This document shows positions 1-8,450 of a stretch of DNA of 25,095 bases, piece after piece. The DNA is from UBA6164 sp964344155 (GTDB lineage Bacteria > Patescibacteriota > Gracilibacteria > BD1-5 > UBA6164), in assembly GCA_964344155.1 (NCBI GenBank), contig CAYFMG010000015.1, positions 1 to 25,095 on the forward strand, written 5' to 3'. The stretch's first letter is position 1. Every line of letters begins with the position of its first letter. The notes under the pieces are model-generated. The model made no database searches, had not been told where the DNA came from, and was given only the letters and a program-made list of their open reading frames with translations. The position numbers were made by a program, and so were the translations under genes.

Positions 1-2033
1 AAACTATAGTTTCATTTCATGAAATGCTTCATTATATTGAAAATTGAAAAAAAGTAGTTTTTTCAGCGCCAACTAATGAGCTTATACATCAACAGTATGA
101 GGATTTTATATTGTTTTTACAAAGTGAGAAAAAGCAGGATCTTATTAAAAACTTAGAGCATTCAAAAGCTGATAAAGAGTTGCACGAAAATACTAGTGTA
201 GTGTTTTGTACACATCATAGAGCAGAAAAATTAATAAAGGAAAAATTCTTATCTGAAAATGATTTGATAATAGTAGATGAAATACATATATGAGAAGGGA
301 AAAAATGAGAGAAAAAAGAGCATCTGTATCCTATATATAAATCATCTCATTTACTAAAAGAGGAAAGAATAAGGATAATTTGACTTACAGCAACGACAAC
401 AAATAAAGAGGTTTTAGAGGAGAAAATATGAATAGAAAAGTTTTTTTATGCAGGTAAGAAAGAATATTTTATTCCTAAAAATAGACATATTATTGGTCTT
501 GAGCAAGATGAGGATTATAATTCTATAATAGCTTTTATTGAGGAAAATATTATTAGGTCTTCAGCTGTACTAAGGAGGTTTTTGATAAAAAATCAATTTC
601 CTAAAAATCAAATTTCTATATTTTTCGAAAAAGAAATACTTTCTAATAATTTTTTAGATACTAAAAATGATCCGGTAATAGAAGAATTGATAGAAAAAAT
701 TGAAAGTATTGAAATTTATTGAGAAAAGTTTTATAAAAAACTTGTATATAAAATAGCAAAATATATACAAATAAGGAAAATGCTTATTAGTAAAAATTAT
801 GTAGGTTTATGAACTACTATTAAAAAATATTGTGATGAAGCAGATAATATTTTTTGGTGATATAAAAAAGATTTGTCAGGGTTTTATCATGCTATGTTAA
901 GAATTCTTAGAGAAAAAGTAAGGTATAAAAGACAGCATCCAAAAGAAGAAAAAATGTGGGAGATAATATGTAAAAATAAAGAAAAAAACAATCCTACACT
1001 TGTTTATATAAATGATGTTAATAGTTTAGTTTGAATGCTTTGGAAAGCACAAAAGATGTGAATTAAAGCTTGATTTATGAAGTCTGCAGGAAATAATTCA
1101 GGAAAATTAATAAATACTTATTCTATTGAATGAATAAAAAAATCTGAATTAGATGTGGTTTTTATCACAGATGTTGTAAAACAAGGGATAAACTTTGATG
1201 TTAATGAATTTATATTTTATAGTGCTCCTGCTAATGCTAAAGATCTTCTTCAGTTTGAATGAAGAGTAGGTAGGTACTCTAGGGATAATAATATATATTA
1301 TTTATTTATAAAAAATACTTTTGAATTACCAAATCATAAGATAAGGGAAGCTGATAATATATTAGCTAATATGTTTAAAGAGGCTGAGGAAATAGAAAAT
1401 TCTTATTGAGTTACTTCTGTTTATTCAAAAAAATGAAATAATTTTGATAAAATGAAGCCTGAAACAGAGTTGTGAGCTGATAATATCAATGTTTGAGTGA
1501 AGAATAATTCTGATAGTATAAAAGAGTCTGAAATAATTCATTCTAGATTTATGTTGAGTGCTCCTCAAATAAAATATACTAAAACCTGAAATAAGCCTTA
1601 TATACTGTTAAAAGCAAGTGATTCTTATGGTTCTTTTGATTTATCTATTTTTTGATTTATTATAGAAGAGCAAGCTTCTGAATTTATAGATAATAATAAC
1701 TTAGACTGAAGTAATATTTTTGATATAAAATGAATTTTTAAGGGAGAAGGAAAGGTTTTTATATATAATGATAGCCCTCATAGTTGATTAACTAGGTTAA
1801 AAACTTGAGAATTTGATGTTAATGATTATGTGTGACGTAAATATAGGTATATACCTGTATTTGATTGAGTTGTAGAAGTTGATGATACAAAAATAGATAT
1901 AGAATCAGAAAAGGTAAGATGACAGGTTGATATATTTTCAGGTAGAGTTGAAAATGTAGAAAAAATAAAAAAGAGAAATAATAGAGGTAAGAAAAAAGAT
2001 GTAAAACAAGTTCAACAAGAAATGGATATATAA
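1..2033 (+). CDS. SF2 DEIH-box helicase, 5'-truncated by the window edge
   Basis: The first complete codon is at 3 and the stop is TAA at 2031-2033, so about 676 residues are visible with TGA read as Gly. Superfamily 2 helicase motifs appear in order: a motif Ia-like SAPTNELIHQQ near residue 22, the Walker B DEIH at 92-95, motif III GLTATT near 127-132, and motif VI QFEGRVGR encoded at about 1250-1274. Motif I (Walker A) must lie upstream of the window. The family couples ATP hydrolysis to unwinding of DNA or RNA. Past the helicase core, about 200 residues include a stretch resembling an OB fold (KASDSYGSFDLSIFGF, encoded near 1610-1660), and the C-terminus is rich in Lys and Gln. I cannot assign a subfamily; a Ski2-like or RecQ-like role is possible. 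A strong hairpin terminator follows directly, so this is the last gene of its transcript. Confidence 0.85.
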
Positions 2034-2047
2034 TTATTAACATTGTA

Positions 2048-2079
2048 GAAAACGGCTTATTTTAGCTGTTTTCTTTTTG
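2048..2079 (+). terminator. Rho-independent terminator after the helicase
   Basis: A 10-bp stem, GAAAACGGCT (2048-2057) pairing with AGCTGTTTTC (2064-2073) with one G-T pair, closes a 6-nt loop and is followed by a T-rich run. It begins 14 bp after the helicase stop codon. Confidence 0.8.
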
Positions 2080-2113
2080 ATTTGTGAAAAAGTTTTACAA
2101 AGTATTGACTTTC

Positions 2114-2165
2114 TACTTTATTTGAATAAAGTAAAAAATAACAAAAAACTTTATTTAGGTAAAGT
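2114..2165. promoter_or_regulatory. Tandem palindromic operator-like sites upstream of the TrpR-like regulator
   Basis: Two palindromes sit in the leader of the regulator gene. The first has perfect 9-bp arms, TACTTTATT (2114-2122) and AATAAAGTA (2125-2133), around a TG centre. The second is a shorter related one, ACTTTA (2148-2153) and TAAAGT (2160-2165). Both lie just upstream of a TATAAT box, where a repressor would act. A similar palindrome covers the promoter of the HD-hydrolase operon (9949-9975). That they are operators is inference; AT-rich palindromes also arise by chance. Confidence 0.4.
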
Positions 2166-2170
2166 GATTT

Positions 2171-2176
2171 TATAAT
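2171..2176 (+). promoter_or_regulatory. -10 box (TATAAT) of the TrpR-like regulator gene
   Basis: A perfect TATAAT lies 21 bp upstream of the start codon at 2198. No good -35 hexamer stands 16-18 bp upstream. A TTGACT at 2105-2110 is too far for this box. The leader is short and lacks a Shine-Dalgarno sequence. Confidence 0.45.
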
Positions 2177-2197
2177 AGTTTTTAACACTTTTTAACA

Positions 2198-2488
2198 ATG
2201 AGAAATAATGAACTACAATATGAGTTTGATGATATATTAACCGTATTAACAAAACTTGATTCAAAAGAGAGGCTTTTTGAGTTTTTATTAGACCTTATGA
2301 CTGAGAAAGAAATTATAGAGTTTTCTAGAAGGTTTGAGGTTGCAAAAATGCTTGATTTGGGGATGTCATATTCTAGAATAGAGAAAAAAACAGGTATGAG
2401 CTCTACAACTATAGCAAAAGTTTCAAAGGCTTTAAATTCTGATAATATGTGATATAGAAATGCTTTGAATATCAGCCTATGATTATAG
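2198..2488 (+). CDS. TrpR/YerC-family transcriptional regulator
   Basis: The 96-residue product has the helical layout of the Trp repressor superfamily (YerC/YecD type). The N-terminal half contains DILTVLTKLDSKERLFEFLLDL and the central part FEVAKMLDLGMSYSRIEKKTGMSSTTIAKV forms the helix-turn-helix, roughly residues 48-77; the first of these stretches spans residues 12 to about 32. Reading TGA at 2450-2452 as Gly extends the protein 12 residues past the point where the standard code would stop. The family binds palindromic DNA; members outside the Trp regulon are mostly uncharacterised. Two palindromes just upstream (2114-2165) make autoregulation plausible, which is inference. The stop codon lies inside a small hairpin (2474-2491). 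Confidence 0.8.
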
Positions 2489-2491
2489 GCT
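2474..2491 (+). terminator. Small hairpin over the regulator stop codon
   Basis: AGCCTAT (2474-2480) pairs with ATAGGCT (2485-2491) around a GATT loop. There is no T run directly after it, so it may be a weak terminator or an mRNA 3' stabiliser. It abuts the next promoter at 2493. Confidence 0.35.
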
Positions 2492-2492
2492 A

Positions 2493-2520
2493 TTGACATA
2501 TAGATTATTTTTAATATTAT
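2493..2520 (+). promoter_or_regulatory. Sigma-70-type promoter of the small secreted protein
   Basis: The consensus -35 TTGACA (2493-2498) is followed after 16 bp by TATTAT (2515-2520), 30 bp ahead of the start codon at 2551. This is the best-matched promoter in the window. Confidence 0.65.
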
Positions 2521-2550
2521 ATATATATAATAATATATAAATTATAGGAT

Positions 2551-2877
2551 ATGAAAAATTTAATTGGAAATTCTTTAAATATTTGAAATACTACTATTTC
2601 TAAAACAATACTAGCATGAGTACTTGCTTCTGTTGTTAGTTCAACTTCTGTTAATGCATGAATTGTTTTAAATGAACGTTTTTCAGAAGAAATTCTAGAA
2701 AAATGTGATTTTAATAATGACTGAGCAATTAATGGAAAAAGTGATTTTAAGGCTTGATTAGTAACAAAAAAGGAATCAAAAAAAGAAATAAAATGTATGT
2801 TGAATGTAGAAGGTGAATTATTAGATAGTGAATTACAAAAATTAAAAAAAATTGAAAAGTTATTAACTACTAAGTAG
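2551..2877 (+). CDS. Small exported protein with an EF-hand/dockerin-like loop
   Basis: This is a 108-residue protein of unknown function. The N-terminus looks like a signal peptide: a lysine, a hydrophobic stretch LAGVLASVVSSTS at about 21-33, and an Ala-type cleavage site after VNA at 34-36. The mature part contains DFNNDGAINGKSD at 53-65, which follows the DxNxDGxI pattern of EF-hand and dockerin calcium loops but has one extra residue before the last acidic position. Two cysteines, one before the loop and one after it, could pair. The C-terminus is Lys/Leu-rich and probably helical. It has its own promoter and no operon partner. It could be a small calcium-stabilised surface or adhesion module; the export call is firmer than the calcium call. 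Confidence 0.7.
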
Positions 2878-2881
2878 CTTT

Positions 2882-2910
2882 TTGCATTAATATTATATAT
2901 ATGCTAAAAT
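2882..2910 (+). promoter_or_regulatory. Promoter of the 2939 gene
   Basis: TTGCAT (2882-2887) is followed after 17 bp by TAAAAT (2905-2910), giving a start site about 20 bp before the ATG. The -10 box runs into the palindrome at 2906-2935. Confidence 0.5.
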
Positions 2911-2935
2911 ATTATAGAATATTCTATAATATTTT
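2906..2935. repeat. Perfect 30-bp palindrome between two genes
   Basis: AAAATATTATAGAAT is followed directly by its own reverse complement, then by more T residues. It could end transcription of the upstream secreted-protein gene, or act as an operator, since it overlaps the -10 box and predicted start site of the next gene. It is entirely AT apart from one G-C pair per arm. Confidence 0.5.
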
Positions 2936-2938
2936 TTT

Positions 2939-4036
2939 ATGTCTTGAGTTCTTGAATTTAAATCAAATGAAGCTATTTCACCTATAAAAAATATAGGTGT
3001 TTCTGAGTGAAAAAAATATGATACCAATAACCTAATAGATATAAAGAAAACAAATCGAATTAATGAATTATTAGATGAGTTTGAAGTATCAGATAGTCAA
3101 AGGGTTACTTTAGTAAGTAAAATTAAAAAATTAGATGAAGAATCTTTTTTGTGATTTATAAATAAAGCAAGTGAGTGTTATGAAACTTCAGAAGTAATAC
3201 AATTATTGGATACAATAGAAAAAGATTCAAATAATACTAAGATGATTAATGATTTAAAATCTGTATTAAATAACTTAAAGTTAGAAGATAATAATCAATA
3301 TTGAAATATTTTTTCTTTACTTGATAAATGAGACTTAGATTGAGTAATTAAAGAGCTAGAAAATCCTGTTGTTTTAGAGTCTATCTCTATAGATTTATTA
3401 ACTCAAGATAATCAAAATAATACGAATAATTATGAAAGTTTTAAACAAACTATTGTTTCTATTGATTCAAGCTTTATTGATAGATTTGATTCAATAGAAT
3501 CTTGATTTTCAAATATTAATGAAAAATTAACTTTTTGAGTTGTAAGTTTTTCTTCTGTTGATTATAGTGAAACAAACTCTGTTTCTGAGTTAGAAACATG
3601 AGATGGTTTTGTATTAGAATCTGATGGTAAATCTAGATTATTATCTCTTAAGTGAAGTAATTATAAATTAGAATCAAATTTAGATAATGCAGAAGTAATT
3701 AATGATTTAGATGAAAAACAAAATGAGCTTAATTGAATATTATCACCAATTAATGAGAAATTAAATGCTCTAAAAAATCTACTTGATTATATAACTAAAG
3801 CATTATTTAATTGAATTGAAATTACAGAAGTAAAAGAATATATAAAATTAAATAATACTTCTTTATATAATAAATTAAATCTATGACAAACTAGTTCTAT
3901 AATTGATATAAAAACTAAAGTTACAGACTATCAATGAGAACTAATAGATAAAAAACAAGTTCTAGTAAAAAATTCAAAAAAATATGTAGATAATATAGTT
4001 TTAGAAAATACATTAAAAGCAAATTGAAGTTGATAA
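2939..4036 (+). CDS. Unrecognised coiled-coil-like protein, 5' part of a frame-disrupted gene
   Basis: I do not recognise this protein. The frame runs 365 residues from ATG at 2939 to TAA at 4034-4036. There is no signal peptide or membrane segment. It is rich in Asn, Ser, Leu and acidic residues, with stretches that could form coiled coils, for example NELNGILSPINEKLNALKNL at about residues 264-283. The frame stops just where another frame opens (after the TAA at 4014-4016) and continues as a protein-like sequence of matching style to 4487, so the intact gene probably encoded about 515 residues. A one-base deletion in the A-runs at 4015-4018 or 4021-4023 would join the two parts. The Asn/Ser/Asp-rich composition fits a lineage-specific structural protein, which is inference. 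Confidence 0.7.
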
Positions 4037-4487
4037 AAATAAGAAAAAAGTACTTAAATATTTATGATCAATATGATTTGATTATATTCCACAATCAGCA
4101 AGTAATCAAATTATAGATTATATTAATAATTCAAATATCAAATCTCAATTATGATTTAAAACTGAAATAGATTTAGAAAATTGAAACTTATGAATTAATT
4201 TAGATTGAGATATAAATAACTTTTGAATAGCAGAGAAAAAATTCTTTGCAGAATTCATGAATATATTATTAACTTGAACAAAAACATTTCCTATTGATCT
4301 TTATTCACTTAGTTTATGAGAGCCTAGATACTTAGATCAAAATGGAGAAGTAATTAAAAATAAATGAGATATGGTTAGATCTAGATTGTGATTAGATCCA
4401 GTTTGATTAATGAATTCAAATATAGATTCTTATATGAATTCAGCTGATAAAAAAATTGATGATACAGTTTCTGATTTCAACTGATAA
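4017..4487 (+). pseudogene. 3' part of the 2939 gene in the next frame
   Basis: This open frame of about 156 codons has no suitable start codon near its beginning and starts exactly where the 2939 frame fails. Its sequence is protein-like and has many TGA-Gly codons, for example FGIAEKKFFAEFMNILLTGT near 4220-4275 and DLYSLSLGEPRYLDQNGE near 4300-4350. It is best read as the C-terminal part of the same protein, displaced by a single inserted base, by a sequencing error, or rescued by slippage. After the TAA at 4485-4487 the same frame stays open for 19 more codons to 4547, so a second lesion is possible. Confidence 0.6.
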
Positions 4488-4555
4488 ATTATTAATATTT
4501 TTGATAAATGATATGATTTTAAGAAAGATTTAATTTATTCAATCTAATATATAAA

Positions 4556-4581
4556 AAAACAAGCCTTTTTAGGCTTGTTTT
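4556..4581. terminator. Bidirectional terminator between the 2939 gene and tsaC
   Basis: An 11-bp perfect stem, AAAACAAGCCT (4556-4566) and AGGCTTGTTTT (4571-4581), has a TTTT loop and is flanked by A-rich sequence on the left and T-rich on the right. It can therefore work on both strands. It sits between convergent genes and touches the tsaC stop codon (4580-4582). Confidence 0.85.
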
Positions 4582-5143
4582 AATTTTGTCTTAAATATTT
4601 TATATCAGTAGTTTCTCAAATAAATTCAAATATATCTGATGCTCATACTTCATTAAGATTTCAAGTATTTTTTCATAAAAATTTAACTATATTTTTATCT
4701 ATATAATAATTAAATTCTTCTTCTATTTCTTTTGTTTTATATACTTCTGGTTTATTACTTAAGTTCGCACTTGTAAGAAAAATAGGTCAGTTTTCTTTTA
4801 TTAATTTTTCTTGTATATCATTGTGAGCTACTCTGAAAGCAAAACTTTTATATATATCTCTATTGATAAATTCATTATTATCTTCATCGATATAGTTCAT
4901 CCATAGTTTTAAATGATCTGAGTTTGTAAGTATAGTAAAAGGTCTTTTATAATTTTTTAAAAATTGAATTTGTTCATTATTTAAATCAGTATTTTCTTCT
5001 AACCATTTAAAATCTTTAACCATTACAGCTAAAGGTTTAGATAACTCTCTTTTTTTTATTTTATAGATTTTTTCATATCATTTTATATCATGAATAGGAC
5101 AAGCTATTCAGAAACAAGTATTTGTTGGTATTATGTATATCAT
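4580..5143 (-). CDS. tsaC: TsaC/Sua5 L-threonylcarbamoyladenylate synthase
   Basis: This enzyme makes threonylcarbamoyl-AMP from threonine, bicarbonate and ATP, the first step of the universal t6A37 tRNA modification. The 187-residue product is a single YrdC domain: the N-terminal IIPTNTCFGIACP (residues 4-16) and KKRELSKPLAVMV (30-42) are the substrate-binding signature, and FLTSANLSNKPE (122-133) matches the conserved TSAN motif. It lacks the extra C-terminal domain of long Sua5 forms. It starts 1 bp after the rsmG stop codon, so the two are translationally linked and share a promoter. Its stop codon lies in the arm of the bidirectional terminator. Confidence 0.93.
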
Positions 5144-5144
5144 A

Positions 5145-5831
5145 TTATTTTATTGGATTAGATAAAGGTGTTCATGTCTTTCTTGGGTATTTAGCATGAG
5201 TTTTTGATATTTTTTCTATTAATACAATAGTTCTATCTTGATCAGATAGATTATAATTTTTTACTTTTAATATTTTTGCTCATAATCTTGATAGAGCTTT
5301 TTTTGCTGATTTTAATTCTTCTTTATCATCAAGTTTATATGCACAGAAAATTCATCATACTTTAAGTAATGGTATTACATATTCTAAAAGTGTAGGGAAA
5401 TAAGCAGTTGCTCTTGATGTAATAAAGTCAAATTGTTCTCTATATTCTAAATTTTGTCAGATATCTTCAGCTCTACCATTTAGAGTTGAAACATTTGTTA
5501 ATCATAAGTCAGATGAAAAATCATCAATTGCTTTTAATTTTTTTCATACTGAATCAATACCTGTAAATTTTACATCTGGATTGATTATAGCAAGGGGAAT
5601 TAAGGGAAATCCTCATCCTGTTCACATATCAGCGACCTTTCATTCAAGATCTATAAATATATTTAGCATTATAGAATCAATAAAATGTTTTTCTATAATT
5701 CAATCCTTATCTCTAATTGCTGATAGGTTAATTTGAGAATTTTTTTCCATGAAAATATCTAAAAAATGTTCAAATTTTTCTAGTTCATTTTTTTCTAGTT
5801 CTATATTGTATTTTTTTAATAAGTTTTTCAT
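5145..5831 (-). CDS. rsmG: RsmG, 16S rRNA (guanine-527 N7) methyltransferase
   Basis: This is a SAM-dependent enzyme that methylates G527 in the 530 loop of 16S rRNA. The 228-residue length is typical of the family. Diagnostic segments are NLSAIRDKDGIIEKHFIDS (about 35-53), the SAM loop VADMGTGGGFPLIPL (66-80) and the C-terminal YPRKTGTPLSNP. Two glycines of the SAM loop (G70 and G72) are encoded by TGA, direct support for the alternative code. It is the first gene of a two-gene operon with tsaC, with a promoter at 5840-5871. Confidence 0.95.
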
Positions 5832-5839
5832 TATTTTTT

Positions 5840-5871
5840 ATTATAAATAAATATTTATTTAGTATTGTCAA
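5840..5871 (-). promoter_or_regulatory. Promoter of the rsmG-tsaC operon
   Basis: On the minus strand a consensus TTGACA (plus 5866-5871) precedes TATAAT (plus 5840-5845), but the spacer is 20 bp; a TTTATA hexamer 18 bp away is an alternative -10. An 18-bp palindrome (5844-5861, TAAATAAAT and its complement) fills the spacer and could bind a regulator. The divergent recG leader (5872-5967) is AT-rich, with only a weak candidate promoter, TTGATT at 5909 and TATAGT at 5930. Confidence 0.45.
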
Positions 5872-5967
5872 TTATTTTACTTTTTATTTGAAAAAAGCAA
5901 GAAAAAATTTGATTTTTTAAAAAATAGTATATAGTAGGTGTATAGTATTTATGTTAATATTTATATT

Positions 5968-8430
5968 ATGATATGAACTAAATTAACAAAATCTCTGTTA
6001 TCAACAACTGATAATTATATTAAAGCTCTTGAAAAAGGGGGGATTTTAACTGTGTGAGATTTATTGTCTTGGTATCCTAGAGATTATGATGATAGAACAG
6101 AGGTACTTGATAATTTTTCTCTTATAAATATTAAGGAAAAAAATACAATACTTGTAAAACTAGTATCATTAAATTCACAAAAAACAGGATGAGGTAAGTT
6201 GTTAACAAAAGCTGTAATAGAAGATAAAAACTGATTTTTATCAGAAGCTGTTTGGTTTAATAGAAAATATTTAGCAACACAATTAAAACCATATGAGGGA
6301 AAAAAAGTTATATTTAGTTGAAAGGTAAAGTATGCTTTTTGAAAAGTTACTTTTCAATCACCAGAAGTAGAAACGGATTTATCAAAAACTTGATGAGAAA
6401 TTGTACCGGTTTATTCAGATATAAATTATATACCAACAAAATGGACGGCTTGAAAAATAGTAAAATTAAAAAAATATATATCGGATATAACTGAGGATTT
6501 ACCTGAAAATATAATTAAAAAGTATAATTTTATATCAAAAAAAGAGGCTATATATAAAGTTCATTTTCCAAAAAACAAACATGATATAGAATTGGGGCAA
6601 TATAGATTAGCTTATTGAGAACTATTTGAAATAAACTATAGAGCAATAAGTAATAAATATGAGAATTTTGAACATACAGAGTGAAAATCAATGCCTATAA
6701 AGCTTAATTCAAACTTAGTAAAAGATATATTATCAAAACTACCTTTTGAATTAACAGATCATCAAAAGATAGTACTTTTTCAAATACTAAAAGATATGGA
6801 AAAACCTCATTCTATGCAAAGATTATTAGAGTGAGATGTTTGAACAGGTAAAACAGCAGTAGCGCTTGTAGCTGCACTACATGCAATAATTGAAAGTGGT
6901 AGATTAACCTCACCCCCAACCCCTCTCCTACAGGAGAGGGGAGAAAAGGTTTGAATAGTTGAAAATTATAAAAAGGTTCCAGATTATGTGAAAAAACTAT
7001 CAAAAGAATTAAGGTTATCACAAACAAAAAGTGAAGAAATATTGTGGCAGTTATTAAGAAATAGAAAATTAAATAATTTAAAATTTAGAAGACAACACCC
7101 ATTTTGAAGATATATCGCTGATTTTTACTGTCATGATATATGACTAGTTATTGAGTTAGATTGAGAAATACATGAAAAAACAAAGGAATATGATGAAATA
7201 AGGGATGAAATAATAGAAAAATATTGAGTAAAAATACTGAGAATAAAAAATGATGAATTAGATAATAATATAGAATTAGTTATAGAGAAAATAATTAATT
7301 CCCCCTCTCCTGCAGGAGAGGGGGCTAGGGGGTGAGGTTGAAATTGAAAGATAGCTAATCGTATACAGGTAGCAATAATGGCTCCTACAGAAATACTAGC
7401 ACGTCAGCATTTTGAATGAATGCAGGATTTGTTTATGCAATATGGTATTAGTTCTCACTTCTTGGTATGAAGTCTCACAAAGAAACAAAAAGAAGCTGTT
7501 CAGGCTGATATAAAGCTATGAAATATAGATATAGTTATATGAACACATGCTCTAGTTCAAGAAAGTGTAAGTTTTTATAATTTGTGATTTGTGGTTGTTG
7601 ATGAACAACATAGATTTTGAGTAAAACAAAGAGAAGTGCTTGAGAAATGATTTGGTAATAAAACCTGATTAGTACCACACAATTTAAATATGACAGCTAC
7701 GCCTATACCTAGAACACTAGCTTTAACTCTTTATTGAGATCAGGATTTATCAGTTATTTCACAATACCCAAAGTGAAGAAAAGAAATATTTACAAAAGTA
7801 GCTAGAAATGATACTCACAGACATGAAATAGAAAATTTTATAAGAGCAGAATTAGAAAAATGAAGACAAGTGTTTTGGATATCACCACTAGTTGAGGAAT
7901 CAGAAAAGATAGATTTAGCTAATGCTATATCAACTTATGAGTCACTTGTTGATATATTTCATCCATATAGAACATGATTACTTCATGGAAAAATGAAAGC
8001 AAAGGAAAAAGATGCGATTATGAAGGAATTTTCAGAAAATAAAATTCAAATATTATCGTCTACTTCAGTAGTAGAGGTATGAGTGAATGTACCAAATGCA
8101 ACAATAATGTGTATAGAATGAGCTGAAAGATTTTGACTTAGTCAATTGCATCAGTTTAGATGAAGAGTTGGTAGATGAGAGCATCAATCATATTGTTATT
8201 TATTTCCAAGTAAATGAAATTCTACAGATAGACTTAAAGCTATGGAAACAACAAATAATTGATTTGAATTAGCTGAAATAGATTTAGAATTAAGGTGACC
8301 ATGAGAAGTATATTGAGTAAGGCAGTCATGAGTACCTGATTTAAAAATAGCTGATTTAAAAGATTTAGAGCTTATTTCTCAAATAAGAGAGGATATAGAA
8401 GAAATGTTTGAAAAGAAAAAAGAAGAATAG
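5968..8430 (+). CDS. recG: RecG ATP-dependent DNA helicase carrying an in-frame DUF559 insertion
   Basis: RecG remodels stalled replication forks and Holliday junctions. The product is 820 residues against about 680-700 for ordinary RecG. The start gives MIGTKLTKSL; the N-terminal wedge region is followed by Walker A GDVGTGKT (289-296), MAPTEILARQH, DEQH (545-548), TATPIPRT and QFRGRVGR (729-736), all intact. The excess is a block of about 154 residues (313-466) between AALHAIIESG and VAIMAPTE, a surface turn between motifs I and Ia. This block reads without a stop through a left palindrome, a complete DUF559 domain and a right palindrome. Its own Gly codons include TGA, so it is adapted to this code. 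No intein splice residues are present, so the insertion should remain in the mature helicase unless processed otherwise. Whether RecG is still active cannot be told from sequence. Confidence 0.93.
6906..6941 (+). repeat. Left inverted repeat of the DUF559 element
   Basis: AACCTCACCCCCAA is followed by a 22-bp near-perfect palindrome (6920-6941): arms CCCCTCTCCT and AGGAGAGGGG with AC at the centre. In the recG frame it encodes LTSPPTPLLQERG. Its reverse complement matches the right end at 7301-7339, and its direct orientation matches the solo copy in galE. Confidence 0.9.
7301..7339 (-). repeat. Right inverted repeat of the DUF559 element
   Basis: A perfect 24-bp palindrome with a central CTGCAG (7301-7324) is followed by CTAGGGGGTGAGGTT. 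It is the inverted counterpart of 6906-6941 with a few differences in the linker. In the recG frame it encodes SPSPAGEGARGGG. Confidence 0.9.
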
Positions 8431-8450
8431 CAAAGCTATTCTTCTTTTTT
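8416..8450. terminator. Bidirectional terminator between recG and the NAS-like gene
   Basis: A 16-bp perfect stem has left arm 8416-8431, loop AAA (8432-8434) and right arm 8435-8450. Each strand ends in a T run. It overlaps the end of recG (TAG 8428-8430) and reaches the stop codon of the opposing gene (8449-8451), so it serves both. Confidence 0.9.

Larger units (their letters stand above)
6906..7339 (+). mobile_element. DUF559 element inserted in frame in recG
   Basis: The element runs from AACCTCAC to the inverted end GTGAGGTT, about 434 bp, and stays open in the recG frame. Its core (recG residues about 333-456) is a DUF559/Vsr-like PD-(D/E)xK nuclease fold: SEEILW (355-360), FRRQHP (373-378), ADF with D385, IELDG with E396 and D398, then HEK and VKILRIKND. 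All expected catalytic residues are present. The domain has no internal ATG and no stop, so it can be made only as part of RecG, or from a weak GTG near 6984. The GC-rich ends contrast with the AT-rich host. Transposition is inferred from the repeats and their recurrence in galE. Confidence 0.8.

Noticed and set aside
1819..2043. A minus-strand hydrophobic 74-residue frame
   Set aside because: It lies wholly inside the helicase gene on the other strand, and its Leu/Tyr-rich content is what antisense AT-rich DNA gives.
2182..2499. A minus-strand 105-residue frame over the TrpR-like gene
   Set aside because: The plus-strand product matches a known regulator family; the antisense one matches nothing recognisable.
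6812..7027. A minus-strand 71-residue frame with PSPVGEGLGVRL across the recG insertion
   Set aside because: It is the antisense shadow of the palindrome and of recG. The plus strand has an intact helicase frame through the same DNA.
6904..7365. An intein in RecG
   Set aside because: There is no Cys/Ser/Thr nucleophile with splice blocks at the left junction and no HN-(C/S/T) at the right. The domain is DUF559-like and the ends are palindromic repeats.
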